Below are positions 43,163-50,761 of a stretch of DNA of 64,000 nucleotides, in pieces. The first letter of the stretch is position 1; each line of letters opens with the position of its first letter. Source of the stretch: Betaproteobacteria bacterium. Lineage in GTDB: Bacteria > Pseudomonadota > Gammaproteobacteria > Burkholderiales > Usitatibacteraceae. The DNA is taken from contig JADKJU010000001.1 of NCBI GenBank assembly GCA_016720855.1, positions 1,295,501-1,359,500 of the forward strand, written 5' to 3'. Below the pieces are notes generated by a model that saw only the letters and a list, made by a program, of their open reading frames with translations, had not been told where the DNA came from and searched no databases. Position numbers and translations under genes: made by a program.

Positions 43163-43552
43163 TCAGGGCGCCTTCGCGCTGGGGCTGGAATCGTGCGCGT
43201 GGCTCATGAGCACCGCCAGGGGCACGAGGTCGAGAGCGCGTTCGTGGGTGGCCGCCAGCACCACGGGCGGGGCGACGCCGGCCTCCAGCGCCTCCAGCCA
43301 GCGCAGCGCGCACAGGCACCAGCGATCGCCGGGCTTGAGGCCGCGGAAACGGTGCGCGCGGTTGGGCGTCACCAGGTCGTTGCCGCGGGCGAAGCTGAAG
43401 GCGAGGAATTCCTTCGTCATCCGGGCGCAAACCAGATGGGTGCCCGCGTCATCTTCCGCGGCATGGCAGGACCCGTCGCGGTAATAGCCGGTGAGGGGAT
43501 CGAAGCAGCAGGCGAGCAATTCGCCGCCGAGGACGTTCAGGGATTCGGGCAT
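43163..43552 (-). CDS. DUF2237 family protein
   Basis: The 129-residue protein matches DUF2237 along its length: SLNVLGGELLACCFDPLTGY, YRDGSCHAAEDDAGTHLVCA, RMTKEFLAFSFARGNDLVTP and GLKPGDRWCLCALRWLEALE. Conserved Cys and Asp residues (CCFDP, CHAAEDDAG, WCLC) suggest a metal or nucleotide site. Function is unknown; members often follow DNA-repair or exonuclease genes. The stop is 12 nt before the TTG of the exonuclease fusion. Confidence 0.92.
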   Translation of the reverse strand: MPESLNVLGGELLACCFDPLTGYYRDGSCHAAEDDAGTHLVCARMTKEFLAFSFARGNDLVTPNRAHRFRGLKPGDRWCLCALRWLEALEAGVAPPVVLAATHERALDLVPLAVLMSHAHDSSPSAKAP

Positions 43553-43662
43553 CTGGGGTGTTCGGGTGGAGTGTTCCGGGATTGGCGGTCGTACCAATGA
43601 TAAAATACGCTTCCGACGAATCGTCATCATGACCGGCATTTTTCGATGCCGGCACCCCCACC

Positions 43663-44850
43663 ATGGCCCGCACCCGCAGCAAGTCCGCGCCCCGCCTCAC
43701 CCGGGACGCCGAACGCCTCATCGCCCTGGCCAACGGCCTGCACACCTCCGGCAGCCTCACCGAGGATCGATTCTGGGAGGGCCAGATCGCGTCCCTGCTC
43801 GAAAAGCTCCTCGAGCACGGCAACGACGTCCCGATGGACGGGGCGCTGGACCAGCTCTGGCAGACCAATTCCGGCCCCTACGACGTGCTGATCGAGCGGG
43901 TCGAGGGCGTTTCGGAGTCCGTGACCGTCATGCAGGGCGACCTCGCGTGGGAGACGCTCCTCATCGCGGCGCCCGTCGTCGCATGGTCCAAGTACGCCAT
44001 TCCCTCCGGCCCGATTGCCCGCGAGGACGCGCAGGCGCTCAAGGTGCAGCTCCAGGCGCACGTGCTGGCGGCCGATACGCGCGTGACCCTCGTGCCCTAC
44101 CTCTACTCGGTCGATCAGTTGCCGCGGCATTTCTCGGAACTGCGGCGCCTGGCGGCGCGGCTGGGGGATGCTGCCGTCACCGGCGAGATCCCGCGCATCG
44201 ACTTCGCGCGCATGCCGGAGACTGCGCAGCTCCTTTCCGACGCGCGCTTCGTCCTCGCATCGGTCGCGACGCTGCGCGGCAAGCCCCTCTTCCACTGGCA
44301 GGAGGACGCGAGCGGCCACACCGGTCGCACGACGAGCCTGGAGCAATGGATCGCGCAGGCCCGCCCGACCATCGCGAAGCTGCTGCCCGGCTGCGTGTTC
44401 GAGTGCCTGCTGCCCGACGCCTACTACGTGAACTGCCGCGAGGCCGACCGCCGCGTGCGCCCGTACGCCATCCGCGCGGGCGTGTCCTACCTCGAGAACG
44501 CGATGCAGGTGGAGACTTCGCAGCTTCGCGCCGTGATCGCCGGCTTCGGCGAAGAGCGCGTGGATGAATACCGCGTCGGCTTCACGGTGGACGGCGACAG
44601 TCATGTGGCCCACGGCGTCGTCTGGCCGCTGTACGGCCGCGAGGACGAAAATTCGCGTCCCGGCCCCATCGAGGACCTGCTCGCCGAGCTGGCGCAATGC
44701 GGGGTCACGGAGGTGAAGAAGCTCACCGGCACCTTCGAACCCGAATACTGCGACGATTGCGGCGCGCCCCTCTTCGCCAGCCCGGACGCGGAAATGGTCC
44801 ACGCCGAGCTACCCGAGGACGCCGACTCCCCCGCCGCCCACTTCCATTGA
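43663..44850 (+). CDS. DUF2863 family protein
   Basis: The 395-residue protein starts MARTRSKSAPRLTRDAERLI and has features of DUF2863, a family I associate with Betaproteobacteria: QTNSGPYDVLIERVEGVSES, LLIAAPVVAWSKYAIPSGPI and HTGRTTSLEQWIAQARPTIA. Two Cys at the C-terminus (PEYCDDCGAPLFASPDAEMV) form a single zinc-knuckle-like site. No enzymatic role is known. It is divergent from the DUF2237 gene. Confidence 0.9.
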   Translation: MARTRSKSAPRLTRDAERLIALANGLHTSGSLTEDRFWEGQIASLLEKLLEHGNDVPMDGALDQLWQTNSGPYDVLIERVEGVSESVTVMQGDLAWETLLIAAPVVAWSKYAIPSGPIAREDAQALKVQLQAHVLAADTRVTLVPYLYSVDQLPRHFSELRRLAARLGDAAVTGEIPRIDFARMPETAQLLSDARFVLASVATLRGKPLFHWQEDASGHTGRTTSLEQWIAQARPTIAKLLPGCVFECLLPDAYYVNCREADRRVRPYAIRAGVSYLENAMQVETSQLRAVIAGFGEERVDEYRVGFTVDGDSHVAHGVVWPLYGREDENSRPGPIEDLLAELAQCGVTEVKKLTGTFEPEYCDDCGAPLFASPDAEMVHAELPEDADSPAAHFH

Positions 44851-44854
44851 CAGC

Positions 44855-44901
44855 GGGGTCGGATCGCCATGCACAATGAACGTGCAAGGTAATCCGACCC
44901 C
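44855..44901. repeat. Inverted repeat with nested hairpin between DUF2863 and AraC genes
   Basis: GGGGTCGGAT (44855-44864) pairs with ATCCGACCCC (44892-44901); inside, GCAC and GTGC form a second short stem around AATGAAC. It lies five nt after the DUF2863 stop and nine nt before the AraC start, so it could terminate or regulate. It is related in style to the other GGGGTC repeats in the window. Confidence 0.75.
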
Positions 44902-44909
44902 ATTCCGGC

Positions 44910-45842
44910 ATGGACGCCCTCTCCGAAGTCCTGCGCATCTCGAACCTGGTCGGCTCCGTCCTCGCCGATGCCACGGCGGGCGGAGCGTGGTGCGTGTCGG
45001 TGCCGGCGGCCAGCTCGCGCTCGTTCGCGCACGTAGTCCTGGAGGGCGACTGCGTCCTGGAAGCGGGAGAATTCGGGACTATGGCGCTGCGCGCGGGCGA
45101 CGTCGCGTTCCTGGCGCGCGGCGAAAGTCACCTCATCGGCTCCGACCTCTCCACGCAATCCACGCCCTTCGCGACCCTGCTGCGCCCGCCGATCGCGGGA
45201 GAGCTGGCGCCGGTCACGCTGGGCGGATCCGGACGGCGAACGCGCTGGGTCACGCTGGCCATTTCCGCCGACCGGCACCTGGCCGAGCCTCTCTTTGCGG
45301 CGCTGCCGCCCGTGCTCAAGGCCGGGATTCGCGGCACCGCGCCCCTCGCCTGGCTTTCCGATTCGCTGGGGTTCTCGCTTTCGGGCTCCGATGCGCCGCG
45401 CCCTGGCGGCACGGCCGCGCTCTCGCGGGTGGCGGAGCTGGTTCTCATCGAGGCCCTGCGCCGCCATGTGGAGGGCCTTGCGCCCGGCGGTTCGGGCTGG
45501 CTCGCGGGACTGAATGATCGCTACGTGGGCGTCGCCCTGGCCATCGTGCACGGCCGGCCCGGCGAGCACTGGACGGTCGAGCGCCTGGCGCGCCAGGTCG
45601 GACTTTCGCGTTCCGCCCTCGCAGAGCGCTTTTCCCTCGTGGTCGGCGAGCCCATCTTCGGGTTCCTCACGCGCGTGCGGCTGCAGCTCGCGGCGCACGA
45701 ACTGGCCACGACCGCGCACTCCATCGAGAAGATCGCGACGGGCGCAGGCTACGAGACGGGACACTCCTTCTCCCGCGCGTTCAAGCGCACTTTCGGCAAG
45801 CCCCCGTCCGTGTGGCGGCGCAAGTCGCGAAGGAAGCGATAA
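44910..45842 (+). CDS. AraC family transcriptional regulator with cupin-type sensor
   Basis: The 310-residue protein has an N-terminal cupin-like sensor (AraC_binding_2 type: FAHVVLEGDCVLEAGEFGTM, LRAGDVAFLARGESHLIGSD) and a C-terminal double helix-turn-helix: WTVERLARQVGLSRSALAER, FSLVVGEPIFGFLTRVRLQL and SIEKIATGAGYETGHSFSRA with FKRTFGKPPSVWRR. The ligand is unknown. The convergent esterase gene ends 9 nt beyond. Confidence 0.9.
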   Translation: MDALSEVLRISNLVGSVLADATAGGAWCVSVPAASSRSFAHVVLEGDCVLEAGEFGTMALRAGDVAFLARGESHLIGSDLSTQSTPFATLLRPPIAGELAPVTLGGSGRRTRWVTLAISADRHLAEPLFAALPPVLKAGIRGTAPLAWLSDSLGFSLSGSDAPRPGGTAALSRVAELVLIEALRRHVEGLAPGGSGWLAGLNDRYVGVALAIVHGRPGEHWTVERLARQVGLSRSALAERFSLVVGEPIFGFLTRVRLQLAAHELATTAHSIEKIATGAGYETGHSFSRAFKRTFGKPPSVWRRKSRRKR

Positions 45843-45850
45843 CGTGTTCC

Positions 45851-46957
45851 CTACCTCAGCGCCCTGCTGAGGAACGGCAGCGAGACATCCATCCGGTAAT
45901 CGACATCGGAATGGTTGTCGTCGAATTCCTCGTAGGTGTGCCGGATGCCCGCCTGCTGCAACCGCTTCGACAGGATCCGCGAGCCATATTGGATGTGGTA
46001 CTGGTCGCGCGAGCCGCAATCGATGTAGATGCCGCGCAGCGACTCGAGGCTCTTCCGGTACCTTGCCACGAGGTTCACCGGGTCGTTGGCCTGCCAGCGC
46101 TTCCACCGGTCCTTCAGCAGCTCACCTGTCTCCAGGTTGAAGGGGAGGTGAAAGCCGTTGGGCGCCTTCGGGTCCGGGTCGTAGCTCGCCGCCATGCAGA
46201 GGTTCATGATCGCGTGGCCCTCGGCCATCGAGAGCTTCGGTTTTTCCCACACGGCCTTGAGGAAGGCCGCGACGCGGCCGTCGTCCCGCCCGCGGTCAGC
46301 GCCCTTCTCCATTTTCCGCGCGTCGTACGGGCCTGGGGCGAGCTTCTTCGGGCGGTATTTCGCCAGCTCGTTCAGCGTATTGGGCCAGTCGTGGTGATAG
46401 ACGAAGTCGAAGTAGGCGTCGCCCGAATGGTCCGCGATCGCGCCCCAGGTGGAGGCGTACTTCATCCCGTGGATGATGGCGCCGTAGCCGCCGGAGGACT
46501 TGCCGAAGCAGCCGCGATGCTCGCGCGAGGCGAGCGTGCGGAACTGGCTGTCCACGAACGGCACGATCTCCTTCGTGAGGTAGTCGGCGTAGTTGCCGAT
46601 GGCGGTGCTGTTCACGTACTGGTTGCCGCCCAGCGCCGTGAAGCAGTCCGGAAACACGAGGATCGCGGGCGCCATCTTCCCTTCGTGCACCAGGCGAGCC
46701 GCGCGCTCCGGCACGTTCTCGCTGAAGTTCTTCCACGCGATGTGGGAGAGCCCCGAGCCGGTGAAGCCCACCATGTCCACGAGTACGGGAAAACGCTTGC
46801 CGCGCCCGCGCGTGGCGCCCTCGTCGTACTGGGGCGGCAGCCAAGCGGCGAGCTTCCTTGCGTGCGGGTCGCCCAGGGCATTGCCCTTCAGGACGGAGGA
46901 GACGTGCTCCAGCACCACGACGGTGCCGGGTTTCCACTTCGGGCGTTTGAGTGCCAT
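45851..46957 (-). CDS. Putative esterase (esterase D / alpha/beta hydrolase family)
   Basis: The 368-residue protein has the esterase-D fold: ARKLAAWLPPQYDE and FPVLVDMVGFTGSGLSHIAW near the N-terminus, the nucleophile elbow GCFGKSSGGYGAIIHGMKYA (Ser about 153), and YIDCGSRDQYHIQYGSRIL and EFDDNHSDVDYRMDVS near the end, supplying Asp and His. It lacks a signal peptide. Substrates of such enzymes include S-formylglutathione and siderophore esters, but none can be assigned here. The ATG at 46957 is the first in frame. Confidence 0.85.
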   Translation of the reverse strand: MALKRPKWKPGTVVVLEHVSSVLKGNALGDPHARKLAAWLPPQYDEGATRGRGKRFPVLVDMVGFTGSGLSHIAWKNFSENVPERAARLVHEGKMAPAILVFPDCFTALGGNQYVNSTAIGNYADYLTKEIVPFVDSQFRTLASREHRGCFGKSSGGYGAIIHGMKYASTWGAIADHSGDAYFDFVYHHDWPNTLNELAKYRPKKLAPGPYDARKMEKGADRGRDDGRVAAFLKAVWEKPKLSMAEGHAIMNLCMAASYDPDPKAPNGFHLPFNLETGELLKDRWKRWQANDPVNLVARYRKSLESLRGIYIDCGSRDQYHIQYGSRILSKRLQQAGIRHTYEEFDDNHSDVDYRMDVSLPFLSRALR

Positions 46958-47077
46958 GCGACCTCGGGATGGTTGACGATCGGAAGTGGCGATTCTCGCA
47001 GAAACGCGTCAGGCGAAAGCCCAAATGGGAAAAGGGCGCCGAAGCGCCCTTTCAGTTCCCTTCGAGCAGTTGCTTCG

Positions 47078-47638
47078 TCAGCCGGTGACGCGGCGCTTGT
47101 ACTCGTTGGTGCGGGTGTCGATCTCGATCTTGTCGCCCGTGGCGCAGAAAGCGGGTACCGCCACCTCATGGCCATTGGCAAGCTTCGCGGGCTTGAGCAC
47201 CTTGCCCGAGGTGTCGCCGCGCACGGCGGGCTCGGTGTAGGTGATCTCGCGCACGACCGTGTTCGGGATCTCCAGGGAGATGGTCTTGCCCTCGTAGAAG
47301 GTGGCCTCGCAGGGCATGCCTTCCTCGATGTAGTTGAGGGCCTCGCCCAGGCTGTCCTTCTCGATCTCGTACTGGTTGAAGTCGCCGTCCATGAACACGT
47401 ACATGGGGTCGCCGAAATACGAGTACGTCACTTCCTTCTTCTCGAGCATGAGGAGCTCGAATTTCTCGTCGGCCTTGTACACCGTCTCGGTGTTGTTGCC
47501 GGTGAGGAGGTTCTTCATCTTCATCTTCATGGTGGCGGAGCTGCGCCCGCCCTTGTTGTACTCCGCGCGGAGCACGACCATCGGGTCGTTGCCCACCATG
47601 AACACATTGCCGCTACGCAGTTCCTGAGCTGTTTTCAT
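47078..47638 (-). CDS. efp: Elongation factor P (Arg32 type)
   Basis: The 186-residue protein has the EF-P three-domain layout: MKTAQELRSGNVFMVGNDPM, VYKADEKFELLMLEKKEVTY, EGMPCEATFYEGKTISLEIP and KIEIDTRTNEYKRRVTG. The modified loop reads YNKGGRSSAT with Arg at residue 32, where E. coli has Lys34. Arg32 is the site modified by rhamnose in EarP organisms. EF-P relieves ribosome stalling at polyproline. The earP gene is immediately upstream on the same strand, 56 nt away. Confidence 0.97.
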   Translation of the reverse strand: MKTAQELRSGNVFMVGNDPMVVLRAEYNKGGRSSATMKMKMKNLLTGNNTETVYKADEKFELLMLEKKEVTYSYFGDPMYVFMDGDFNQYEIEKDSLGEALNYIEEGMPCEATFYEGKTISLEIPNTVVREITYTEPAVRGDTSGKVLKPAKLANGHEVAVPAFCATGDKIEIDTRTNEYKRRVTG

Positions 47639-47694
47639 GAGTCCGTCCGTGAATGCTTCCGCCCACCATCGCGATGGGACGTCGAAAAAGCCCG

Positions 47695-48855
47695 TTATTT
47701 TAGCATGTTATCGGTGAAAGCCGCCAGTTGCGTGGCAAGGTCCGGGGCGGTGGCCAGGCGCGCGGCCCACTCCTCGGCATGCGGGGCCGTGACCGCCAGG
47801 GCGGCGGCGAAGGCGGGCCAGGAGCGCGCCACCGTCTCGCCCCGGTTCCACCCCTCCCACAGGGCCGTGATGCAGTCGGCGTGCCCCCGGTCCATGCCCG
47901 CCGTGTACCGGGCCAGGAAGGCCGCGAGCTTCACCCAATGGGCCCCGTCGTCGGTCGGATAGATGTGCCAGACGAAGGGCCGGGCAGCCCACTGCGCGCG
48001 CACGAAGGAATCCTCGCCGCGGACGAAATTGAGGTCGCAGGACCAGAGCAGCTCGTCGTAGCGGTCCTGGTCGAGGAAGGGAATGACGAAGGCGTTCACG
48101 GCGCCCCGCTCCCCGCGGTGCGCCTTGCCGTGCAGCCAGGACGTGACGGCCAGCGACGCGACCCCCTCGGGCGCGGCAATCCACACCGGGCCGGCATGGC
48201 GGGCCATCGCTTCGAGCAGGGACTCGTAGGGCGCCCCCAGGTAGCCGAACAGGCTCACCTTCAGCGCCCCGTCGGGCGGGACGGCTCCCGTGAGCGCACG
48301 CCAGAACTCGGCCTGTGCCGCGCGGTCCGCCTGGAACTCGTCCCTGCGCACGAGGAGGTCGCGCTCACGAAGGAGGCCCCCGGTGCGCGCGGTGAAGCCG
48401 GGGAAGAAGAAATGCCGCGTGAGGGGGGCGAGTCGCGGGTGCGGCGAAGGCAACGCATGGCTGCCCTCGACCCATTCCTCTGCGCTCAGGTATTCGAGGT
48501 TGATCCAGCGCGGATGCGGCCGGCGCGCCGCCATCGCCAGCACGTAGGGTTCCGGCGTATCGCATCCGAAGGTCTCGACGACCACGTCGGCCACCTCCTC
48601 CACCGGAAGGAATCCGCCCTCGCGGAAACGCTCGTCCCAATGGCGGATCTCGACGGAATCGATGCGCTGCGCGGCCATCGTGGGGCTCGCGTCGGGGCGC
48701 AGGCGCGAGAGCACCGTCAGGTCATCGAGGTAGAGGCGCACGAGCCTGCCCTGCTCGCGGGCGACGCAGCGGGCCAGCCGCCACGCCACGCCCACATCGC
48801 CAAAGTTGTCGACGACGCGGCAGAAGATGTCCCAGCGCTCCGGGGGTGCCGCCAA
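47695..48855 (-). CDS. earP: EF-P arginine rhamnosyltransferase EarP
   Basis: The 386-residue protein begins MAAPPERWDIFCRVVDNFGD (TTG start at 48855), followed by VGVAWRLARCVAREQGRLVR. Conserved EarP blocks are VETFGCDTPEPYVLAMAARR, EYLSAEEWVEGSHALPSPHP and the C-terminal nucleotide-sugar region NFVRGEDSFVRAQWAARPFV. It transfers rhamnose from dTDP-rhamnose to Arg32 of EF-P (GT104-type glycosyltransferase). An AGGAGG box precedes the TTG by only four bases, which supports this start although the spacing is short. dTDP-rhamnose genes are not in this window. Confidence 0.94.
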   Translation of the reverse strand: MAAPPERWDIFCRVVDNFGDVGVAWRLARCVAREQGRLVRLYLDDLTVLSRLRPDASPTMAAQRIDSVEIRHWDERFREGGFLPVEEVADVVVETFGCDTPEPYVLAMAARRPHPRWINLEYLSAEEWVEGSHALPSPHPRLAPLTRHFFFPGFTARTGGLLRERDLLVRRDEFQADRAAQAEFWRALTGAVPPDGALKVSLFGYLGAPYESLLEAMARHAGPVWIAAPEGVASLAVTSWLHGKAHRGERGAVNAFVIPFLDQDRYDELLWSCDLNFVRGEDSFVRAQWAARPFVWHIYPTDDGAHWVKLAAFLARYTAGMDRGHADCITALWEGWNRGETVARSWPAFAAALAVTAPHAEEWAARLATAPDLATQLAAFTDNMLK

Positions 48856-48942
48856 TTGACCTCCTGATCCGGGCCACGCGCCCGTCGGAACGATTATGCG
48901 GCTCGGGGCCGGGCTTTCCCCGGGTCCCGATCCCATGTAGAC

Positions 48943-48958
48943 TAGACTGTCCAGTCTA
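48943..48958. promoter_or_regulatory. Palindromic operator upstream of the TetR gene
   Basis: TAGACTG-TC-CAGTCTA, seven-base arms with two-base spacer, 27 nt before the TetR ATG. A third TAGACT copy precedes it (48938-48943). TetR repressors usually bind such palindromes in their own promoters, so autoregulation and control of the downstream efflux genes is inferred. Confidence 0.72.
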
Positions 48959-48984
48959 TCCAACTCGAGGGATCGGGTGAATCC

Positions 48985-49605
48985 ATGAATGTCCCCGTCG
49001 ATCCTGTCCTCCAGGACTGCCGGCAGCGCCTGATCAACGCGGCCGCGGAAGCCTTCAAGGAAGTTGGCTACCGCGCGAGCATCGACACCATCGCCGCTCG
49101 CGCGGGTGTTGCCCGGCAAACCGTCTACAACCACTTCGCCAGCAAGGACGACCTGTTCAGCGAAGTGGCCAACATCGCGGCGATCAGCATCCTGGTGTCC
49201 CTCGACGGCGACGGGCGGAACCTGCGCGAGCGGCTGATTCGGTTCGGCATGACGTTTCGACAGCGGCTCATAGGCGACGAGGGGCTGGCCCTGTTCCGCA
49301 CGGTGAGCGCGGAAGCGCCGCGCTTTCCAGACCTTGCCCGCGCGTTCTTCGACAAGGGCGCCGGGCAGACGATCAGGAGACTCGCCGAGTTCCTCGCGCG
49401 CGCCATGGACGAGGGCACGCTGCGCCGCGACGATCCCGAGTTCGCCACCGAAACGCTGCTCTCCATGCTCGATTGCTGCGACCGCACGCGCCGCCTGCTG
49501 GGCGCAGCCATGCTCCCCGACGACGCCGAACGCGCGCGCGTCGAGCGAATCATCGACTGCTTTCTCCGGGCCTTCGCCCCGAACCAACAAAGGACTGTCC
49601 CATGA
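48985..49605 (+). CDS. TetR/AcrR family repressor
   Basis: The 206-residue protein has an N-terminal TetR helix-turn-helix: QRLINAAAEAFKEVGYRASI, DTIAARAGVARQTVYNHFAS and KDDLFSEVANIAAISILVSL. The C-terminal ~140 residues are the helical ligand-binding domain of AcrR/AefR-like repressors (FPDLARAFFDKGAGQTIRRL). It overlaps the membrane-fusion gene by four bases (ATGA), so it is the first gene of the efflux operon. Confidence 0.94.
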   Translation: MNVPVDPVLQDCRQRLINAAAEAFKEVGYRASIDTIAARAGVARQTVYNHFASKDDLFSEVANIAAISILVSLDGDGRNLRERLIRFGMTFRQRLIGDEGLALFRTVSAEAPRFPDLARAFFDKGAGQTIRRLAEFLARAMDEGTLRRDDPEFATETLLSMLDCCDRTRRLLGAAMLPDDAERARVERIIDCFLRAFAPNQQRTVP

Positions 49606-50759
49606 ACCCCACCCTCCGGTTCGTCGCCCCGACCCTACTGTCGCTCGCCGTCCTGGCCGCCTGCAGCCCGGGAGGAGGCACGCCGGCGGCCGGTGGTCCC
49701 GCGGGGATGCCACCGACGGAAGTCGACGTCATCACCGTCAAGTCCGGCAACGCCCTGCTCACCCAGGACCAGCCCGGGCGGCTGCAGGCATACCGCTCGG
49801 CGCAGGTGCGCGCGAGGGTGGAAGGCATCGTGGAAAAGCGCCTGTTCACGGAAGGCAGCGACGTGAAGGAGGGCGCCACCCTCTTCCAGATCGATGCGCG
49901 CAACTATGCCGCCGCGGTCGAGGCCGCCGCTGCCGATGTCGATGCATCGAAGCTCGTCGTCGAGCGCTACAAGCCCCTGCTCGAGATCCGTGGCGTGAGC
50001 GTGCAGGAATACGATGCCGCTCGCGCGAAGCTCAAGCAGGCGCAGGCCACCCTCACGCGCGCACAGATCGATCTGGACAACACGCGCGTCCCCGCGCCGC
50101 TTTCCGGGCGAATCGGGCGCGCACTCGTCACCGAGGGCGCGCTCGTCGGGCGTGGCGAAGTGACACCACTCGCCTTGATCGAGCAGATCGACCCGGTCTA
50201 CGCCAACTTCACCCAGCCCGGCGCGGACCTCCTGCGCCTGCAGCACGCCGTGAAGTCCGGGAGGTGGAAGCGCGCCGATTCGGCCAGGGTGGAACTGATC
50301 CTCGAGGACGGCAGCGTCTACGCGTTGCCGGGAAAGCTCCTCTTCTCGGACCTCGCCGTGGACTCGACCACCGGTGCGGTATCGCTGCGCGCCGAGTTTC
50401 CCAATCCCAGGCATGAAATCCTTCCCGGCATGTTCGTGCGCGTGCGCTTTCCCGAGGCGATCGCCGTCGACTCCCTGCGCGTGCCCCAGCGCGCCGTCCA
50501 GACGGGCGCGAACGGGCAGTACGTGCTGGTCGTGGGCGCCGGCAGCAAGGTCGAGATCCGGCCGGTGCGCTCGGCGGGCATGGCAGGAGGCGACTTCATC
50601 ATCGCCGACGGGCTCGCGGCGGGCGACCAGGTGATCGTCAACGGCCAGCAGAAGGTTCAGCCCGGCGCGACGGTCAAGCCGGTCGCGTGGAATCCGGTGG
50701 CGGCTCCCGCTACCGCGCCGCCGCCGGCTCCGGCCGGCAACGCGAAAAAGGAAGGCTGA
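49602..50759 (+). CDS. RND efflux membrane-fusion (periplasmic adaptor) lipoprotein
   Basis: The 385-residue protein has a lipoprotein leader (TLLSLAVLAACSPG) and the adaptor pattern: SAQVRARVEGIVEKRLFTEG (lipoyl half), a helical hairpin (AAAVEAAAADVDASKLVVER, YDAARAKLKQAQATLTRAQI), TRVPAPLSGRIGRALVTEGA (second lipoyl half) and a C-terminal beta-barrel (VPQRAVQTGANGQYVLVVGA). It links the inner-membrane pump to the outer-membrane channel. AcrA/MexA-type. Confidence 0.96.
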   Translation: MNPTLRFVAPTLLSLAVLAACSPGGGTPAAGGPAGMPPTEVDVITVKSGNALLTQDQPGRLQAYRSAQVRARVEGIVEKRLFTEGSDVKEGATLFQIDARNYAAAVEAAAADVDASKLVVERYKPLLEIRGVSVQEYDAARAKLKQAQATLTRAQIDLDNTRVPAPLSGRIGRALVTEGALVGRGEVTPLALIEQIDPVYANFTQPGADLLRLQHAVKSGRWKRADSARVELILEDGSVYALPGKLLFSDLAVDSTTGAVSLRAEFPNPRHEILPGMFVRVRFPEAIAVDSLRVPQRAVQTGANGQYVLVVGAGSKVEIRPVRSAGMAGGDFIIADGLAAGDQVIVNGQQKVQPGATVKPVAWNPVAAPATAPPPAPAGNAKKEG

Positions 50760-50761
50760 CC

